Shown here in pieces: positions 41,432 through 45,263 of a stretch of 45,263 bases of DNA. A program made the position numbers and the translations under genes. The notes beneath the pieces were generated by a model. That model was not told the DNA's origin, searched no databases, and worked only from the letters and a program-made list of their open reading frames with translations. Origin of the DNA: Olsenella sp. An285 (GTDB lineage: Bacteria > Actinomycetota > Coriobacteriia > Coriobacteriales > Atopobiaceae). The DNA lies in assembly GCF_002159625.1 (NCBI RefSeq), contig NZ_NFIZ01000018.1, forward strand, positions 1 through 45,263. The letters run 5' to 3'. The first letter of the stretch is position 1, and each line of letters starts with the position of its first letter.

Positions 41432-41806
41432 GGCCTCCTCCTTTCTGCTCCCATGGTGACGCTGTCGCGACCTTTTACTCCCGCTTTGGGCACACTGGTT
41501 CTGAATGTTGGAGCATTGATTCCAGCATGTGCAGATTAGCACACATTATACCCACCCGGAGGGTGCCCGCTCGTAGGGATGGGCCTCTCAAGCAATCGAG
41601 GACAGGGCCATAAAATAGCTGCTCAGAGACATGATTGCCAAAGGCGTCAGATAAGTCAATTCAAGAGGGGAGGGGGTATATTCTTGATAATCTGATATAT
41701 AAGAATGTAAGTTAATCGAGCCTCCTACATGGGCGAGCGCACGAGTCACACCAACTTGCTCCCCCCTCACAAGAAAAGGGAGGGGACACCTTCTGCCCCC
41801 TCTCCG
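41432..41806. other. AT-rich intergenic region between the two LytTR genes
   Basis: No gene is seen. It contains the promoter of copy 1 (41545-41550) and an AT-rich block at about 41620-41720 that stands out from the GC-rich surroundings. The block may hold LytTR binding sites, but I could not identify a confident pair of direct repeats at the usual spacing. Confidence 0.35.
41528..41565 (-). promoter_or_regulatory. Promoter with flanking dyads for LytTR copy 1
   Basis: A perfect TATAAT on the minus strand (41550-41545). The -35 position is GC-rich and poor, and carries CACCC-GGA-GGGTG (41553-41565). Downstream, at the likely start, lies TGTGC-AGATTA-GCACA (41528-41543). A weak -35 with dyads suggests an activator-dependent promoter. 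Confidence 0.5.
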
Positions 41807-42640
41807 CTACGCCGTTCTTCTCGACAGCTCCCGCTCTACCTCCCGGTGCCTGCGCTTGGGAATGGGGATGCGGTCGCCGTTGGTCATGACGGCCTCCCCG
41901 CCGGAGAGTGCGGTGATGTGGTTCCTGTTGACGACGTAGCTTCGGTGGATGCGGGAGAACTGGGAGGGAAGCAGCTCGTAGACGTTGGCCAGCAGAAGCT
42001 TTGCGGTGAGCGTGCGGTTCACAAGGTGGACGACCGTCTTTTTGGCGTTTGCCTCGGCATAGACGATCTGCGCGGGGCTCACGAAGGCCGTCCCCTCCTC
42101 GACGGGCAGCGCCACGCTCTCGCCGGACTGCTCGTCGCGGATCTTGCTCGCCCTCAGGATGTCCTGGACGTAGCGGTACGTCTGCCTGCTTGCCTTGGCG
42201 GGGAAGGCCACGTCCTCGTCGAGCGGCCCCCACTCGTTGGAGGTGTGGACGAGATAGGCCCTCCAGGTGCTCCCGTCCCAGCGGCAGTTGACGGTGAGGC
42301 GCTGCTTCTCGGAGGAGAGCATCTTGTGGTCCGCGTCCGAGTAGATGGTGTAGAACCCCACGACCACGGCCTCGAGCGGGGAGCTCGTGGGGATGACGCG
42401 GAAGCTGGCGTCGCGGATGATGTAGGTGGGGATGGAGGAGTTGGCGAGGATGGTCTCCGCGAGGCTCCTCACCCCGTGCGAGACGTCGGAGCCGGCCCCG
42501 ATGAAGAGGCAGTCTGAGGTCAGGTGCTCGATGAGAGGGTCGTACTCCTTTTGGTAGTAGGAGGTGACGAGACGGGCTGCGAGCTCGGGAAGCCCGCTCG
42601 TGTCCGGAGTTGTCTGCACGGCTGCGACGGACGTGGCCAT
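41807..42640 (-). CDS. LytTR-domain regulator with N-terminal NTF2/SnoaL-like domain (copy 2)
   Basis: 277 residues, ATG at 42640 behind GAGGAGG. Same architecture as copy 1: NTF2/SnoaL-like domain (SYYQKEYDPLIEHLTSDCLFIGAGSDVSHG, LTVNCRWDGSTWRAYLVHTSNEWG) then LytTR (FVSPAQIVYAEANAKKTVVHL, FSRIHRSYVVNRNHI, IPIPKRRHREVE). The shared phrases (HTSNEWG/HFSNEWP) show common descent by duplication. Its last codons encode SRRTA using the sequence CGAGAAGAAC. It is probably a separate transcription unit from copy 1. Confidence 0.82.
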   Translation of the reverse strand: MATSVAAVQTTPDTSGLPELAARLVTSYYQKEYDPLIEHLTSDCLFIGAGSDVSHGVRSLAETILANSSIPTYIIRDASFRVIPTSSPLEAVVVGFYTIYSDADHKMLSSEKQRLTVNCRWDGSTWRAYLVHTSNEWGPLDEDVAFPAKASRQTYRYVQDILRASKIRDEQSGESVALPVEEGTAFVSPAQIVYAEANAKKTVVHLVNRTLTAKLLLANVYELLPSQFSRIHRSYVVNRNHITALSGGEAVMTNGDRIPIPKRRHREVERELSRRTA

Positions 42641-42746
42641 AGATTCCTCCTCTCGGTCCCCTTGTTCGGATGAAGGTCATTCTCGTTCCTTAACGTCGCC
42701 CAAAATCGTCGCTCGAACCAATACGTGGTCATCGGGAATGAGTGAC

Positions 42747-42824
42747 GCCGCTCGGGGAAGGGCGAGCGGCCCCCGGCTGTCCCCGGAGCCGCGTTCCCGT
42801 GGAGCGATCGCGTGCCGTCGCGAT
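42747..42824. promoter_or_regulatory. Hairpin and inverted repeat between LytTR copy 2 and the nucleotidase gene
   Basis: GCCGCTCG (42747-42754)/CGAGCGGC (42763-42770) is a perfect 8-bp stem. ATCGCG-TGCCGT-CGCGAT (42807-42824) is an operator-like dyad. A TATGAT at 42900-42905 may be the -10 box of the nucleotidase gene. The region 42641-42934 has no gene. Confidence 0.4.
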
Positions 42825-42934
42825 GTCCTTTCGTTCTGCGGCAGGGCCCTCTCGCTCGCTGGCGGGCAGATGAGGGGAGGCTCGCAGGCTCCGGCGGAAT
42901 ATGATGGGCGGCGGAAACAAGCGGAAGGAACATC

Positions 42935-44878
42935 ATGACCAGGAACGTGAAAAGACTCGCGCCCCTCTCGGCGCTCTGCGCGACCGCGCTCGCGGCGGTG
43001 CTCTCCTGCCCGGTGGCCGCGCTCGCGCAGGAGGTGGGCACCGTGTCCATCGTGCACACCAACGACTCCCACGGCGGCTACGGCACGACGGACGCCAACG
43101 GAAACCCCGTGGCCTACTACTCCGTTGTGGCGGGCCTCGCCCAGAGCGCGGAGGCGGACCTCGTGCTCGACGCGGGCGACACCTTCCACGGGGACTCCTT
43201 CGCCACCATCGTGAACGGCGGCAGCGTGGCCGAGCTCATGGCCGCGGCCGGCTACGACGCCACCACGCCCGGCAACCACGACTGGAGCTACGGCGCGGCT
43301 CGCCTGCGCGAGCTCTCCGAGCAGGTGACGGTGCTCGCCGCCAACGTCACCGCCGCGGACGGGTCCGCCTACTTCCAGACGCCGCACCTGGTGGAGGACG
43401 TGACCCTGGAGTCCGGCGAGGTCATCCAGGTGGGCGTGCTCGGCGTCATCGACGAGGAGTTCTACACCTCCACGCCCTCGTACAACGTGGAGGGCCTCAC
43501 CTTTGCGGACCCCGTTGCCACCGCGAGTTCCGTTGCGGCCGAGCTGCGCGAGCAGGGCTGCGATCTTGTGATCGCCATCACCCACAACAAGGACCCCCAG
43601 GGCTTTGCCGCGAGCGTCACGGGCGTGGACGCCGTGATCGCTGGCCACGAGCACATCCTCATCAACGACGTGGTGACCTCCGCGGACGGGCGCCAGGTGC
43701 CCGTGGTGGAGGCCGGCTCCCACGTGAGCCACGTGGGCGAGCTCGAGCTCACCGTTGACCGCGCGGACGACGGCACCTACTCCGTGAGCGGCCACGAGGA
43801 GGTTGCGCACGAGACCGCCTCCCTGGCGAGCCTGGCGGACCCGGCTGTCCTGGACCTCACCCTGCAGCTCATGGAGAAGAACGAGGGCGTCCTGACCGAG
43901 GCCGTGGGGGAGAGCTCCCAGGACTACCCGTTCCCGGACGCCGACTACGAGCTCCCCGCCCCCGGCGGCTGGGAGATGGTTCGCACGGAGGACACCGCCA
44001 TCGGCCACCTGATCACGGCGTCCTATCTCGCCACCACCGGGGCGGATCTCGCGCTTGAGAACGCGGGCGGCATCCGCGGCGGCATCACCGCCGGCACCGT
44101 GACCGCGGGCGACCTCGTCTCCATCTCGCCCTACGGCAACACGCTCGCCACCTACCAGATGACGGGCCAGCAGGTCCTGGACGCGCTCGAGACCTCGCTC
44201 GAGATCTCCTCGCAGTGCCGCGCCGTCCTGGCGCAGCAGATGGAGGCCCTGCAGGCGGGGGAGGACCCCATGCAGTACAGCTGGCCGGACAACAGCGGCA
44301 GCGTGCTCGTGTGCGGTGGCGCCACGATGGAGATCGACTGGTCCCAGCCCAAGGGTCAGCGCATCTGCTCCATCACCGTGGGCGGCGAGGCCCTTGACCC
44401 TGCGCGCACCTACACCGTTGCCATGAACAGCTACCTCCCTGGGTGCGACGAGTATCCGCTCTTTGCCACGCTGCCCGCGGTCCAGGAGTTTGGCACTTGC
44501 GAGCAGGCGCTGCGCTCCTTCGTGGGCGAGGACGGCTGGGAGGGCCGCGTCTACGAGCTCTCCGGCACCGTGAGCTACGTGGAGGCCGAGGAGCCCGGCA
44601 CGCCGGACGACCCGTCCGAGCCCGGCACTCCCGAGACCCCCTCCGAGCCCGTGACGCCCGAGGCCCCGTCCACGCCCTCCGGCTCCGAGGACAGGCCCGC
44701 TGCCGGCACCTCAACCGGCACCTCCGCGGGCGCTGCCTCCTCCGGCTCTGCCGAGAAGATCCCCGCCACCGGCGATCCCACGAGCGCCCTTGGCCTGGCG
44801 GCGCTCCTGGGTACCGGCATGGCGTCCCTGGGCGCGGGGATGCGCCTGCGCCACCGCTCCCGGAGCGTGACGCGCTAG
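42935..44878 (+). CDS. Cell-wall-anchored 5'-nucleotidase (UshA family)
   Basis: 647 residues; AAGGAA precedes the ATG. A signal peptide ends near ALAQE. The calcineurin-like metallophosphatase domain has HTNDSHGGY (His41, Asp44, His46), DAGDTFHGD, GNHDWSYG and GHEHI. The 5'-nucleotidase C-terminal domain follows (ENAGGIRGG, SPYGNTLATYQMTG). A Pro/Glu/Thr-rich stalk leads to IPATGD at 609-614, a hydrophobic segment and Arg-rich tail, a sortase signal of the variant LPxTG type. It should dephosphorylate nucleotides at the cell surface, for nucleoside scavenging and perhaps removal of host ATP/AMP signals. Confidence 0.9.
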   Translation: MTRNVKRLAPLSALCATALAAVLSCPVAALAQEVGTVSIVHTNDSHGGYGTTDANGNPVAYYSVVAGLAQSAEADLVLDAGDTFHGDSFATIVNGGSVAELMAAAGYDATTPGNHDWSYGAARLRELSEQVTVLAANVTAADGSAYFQTPHLVEDVTLESGEVIQVGVLGVIDEEFYTSTPSYNVEGLTFADPVATASSVAAELREQGCDLVIAITHNKDPQGFAASVTGVDAVIAGHEHILINDVVTSADGRQVPVVEAGSHVSHVGELELTVDRADDGTYSVSGHEEVAHETASLASLADPAVLDLTLQLMEKNEGVLTEAVGESSQDYPFPDADYELPAPGGWEMVRTEDTAIGHLITASYLATTGADLALENAGGIRGGITAGTVTAGDLVSISPYGNTLATYQMTGQQVLDALETSLEISSQCRAVLAQQMEALQAGEDPMQYSWPDNSGSVLVCGGATMEIDWSQPKGQRICSITVGGEALDPARTYTVAMNSYLPGCDEYPLFATLPAVQEFGTCEQALRSFVGEDGWEGRVYELSGTVSYVEAEEPGTPDDPSEPGTPETPSEPVTPEAPSTPSGSEDRPAAGTSTGTSAGAASSGSAEKIPATGDPTSALGLAALLGTGMASLGAGMRLRHRSRSVTR

Positions 44879-44893
44879 GCTGCGCTCCCCGCA

Positions 44894-44947
44894 CTAATGC
44901 TCCCTCCGGGGGAGTGGGTGGCCCGGGCCCCGCGCCTTGCGGCATTA
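44894..44947 (+). terminator. Inverted repeat after the nucleotidase gene
   Basis: CTAATGC (44894-44900) pairs with GCATTAG (44941-44947). A smaller CTCCC-TCC-GGGGGAG hairpin lies within. The position suits a terminator but the structure is not compact. Confidence 0.35.
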
Positions 44948-44985
44948 GGCGGTAACGTCTGGTGATGCCGAGGCCAAGGGGGAAC

Positions 44986-45263
44986 CATGGAAGAGAAGAG
45001 CAGTTGGGGAAAGCACGCGAAGACGGGTGGTGCGCCTCGTCATACGCGCCGCACCCTGGAGGGCTTCGAGGCCAGTCCCGTCCACTACGACGATGACAAC
45101 CCGACCCCCCTTATGGAGGGCGCGGAGCCCCCGGCCCGTCAGGTCGGTTCGCGCCGTCCCCGCGGGCGCCTCGAGTGCGACCTGGAGCCGGTGTCGCGCG
45201 CGTCCAGGCACGCCGCCGGCACGGCGGTCCTTGGGGGCGCAGGGGGCGCGGGGCGTGCCTGGA
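44986..45263 (+). CDS. Partial gene, unknown product, cut by the window end
   Basis: ATG at 44986 follows AAGGGGGAA, and the frame stays open to the end of the window (at least 92 codons). The visible part is hydrophilic, rich in Arg, Gly, Pro and acidic residues (MEEKSSWGKHAKTGG at the start, VHYDDDNPTP), with no signal peptide. This looks like the disordered, basic N-terminus of a larger protein, as in some cell-envelope or LCP-type proteins of Actinomycetota. That is a guess only. Confidence 0.5.

Noticed and set aside
41620-41720. Defined LytTR binding sites
   Set aside because: AT-rich and suggestive, but no pair of direct repeats at the usual spacing could be identified with confidence.
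1-45263. tRNA or rRNA genes
   Set aside because: No cloverleaf-like segments with conserved GTTCRANNC T-arms or rRNA core sequences were recognised in intergenic DNA.

Overview
The window is high-GC bacterial DNA with strong AGGAGG-type ribosome binding sites. Its gene content points to an anaerobic, saccharolytic actinomycetote of class Coriobacteriia, most likely an Olsenella/Atopobiaceae relative: an SLH-anchored surface protein, glycolytic genes with D-lactate dehydrogenase, a GltD-like Fe-S flavoprotein, xPxTG-type anchoring, and a nuclease-fold protein family I associate with Coriobacteriia. This placement is inference; there is no rRNA or tRNA gene in the window to settle it. I see no complete insertion sequence, prophage or functional CRISPR-cas locus.

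Layout. 1-4.5 kb: a giant SLH-anchored beta-helix surface protein behind a G10 tract. 4.6-5.7 kb: a small hypothetical gene and a DUF4160/DUF2442 pair bracketed by inverted repeats. 5.7-13.0 kb (minus strand): a compact upper-glycolysis cluster (fba, pfk, tpiA, a LarA-like nickel racemase homologue, pgi) below a LacI-family regulator. 13.4-18.3 kb (plus strand): divergent from that regulator, an SsuABC-like ABC transporter followed by a NagB-like protein and NagA. The divergent intergenic region carries two copies of one operator-like motif. 18.4-22.3 kb: a lipoprotein amidase, a zinc-ribbon/YARHG membrane protein, a zinc phospholipase C-like protein and a cytoplasmic GH13 enzyme. 22.4-24.9 kb (minus): pyruvate kinase and D-lactate dehydrogenase-like genes. 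25.3-28.0 kb: a P-type Ca2+ ATPase.

28.0-32.9 kb is accessory and decaying. A TTG-start gene of nuclease-like fold sits between two groups of diverged 64-nt-period tandem repeats. Beyond them lie a 12-nt tandem array, gene debris, and a collapsing aldarate/glycerate operon: a doubly deleted aldolase of the DHDPS family, an intact glycerate kinase, and a 5'-truncated GarR. A 210-bp MITE-like inverted-repeat element follows.

32.9-36.5 kb: an MBL-fold hydrolase, a GltD-like oxidoreductase and a GntP-type transporter. 36.6-40.6 kb (minus): an Lhr/BrxHI-like helicase and a BrxD-like (DUF2791) ATPase, an orphan pair resembling two BREX components. The helicase carries a palindromic element inserted in frame, and a PIN-toxin fragment lies between the two genes. 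40.7-42.6 kb: two paralogous NTF2-like/LytTR regulators. 42.9-44.9 kb: a sortase-anchored 5'-nucleotidase. A partial gene runs off the right end.

The decamer GTTCTTCTCG (reverse complement CGAGAAGAAC) recurs at many intergenic sites, including four copies immediately upstream of a well-formed promoter of the BrxD-like gene. The most interesting signals are the 64-nt repeat array around the nuclease-like gene, the in-frame palindrome in the helicase, the orphan helicase/ATPase pair and the recurrent decamer.
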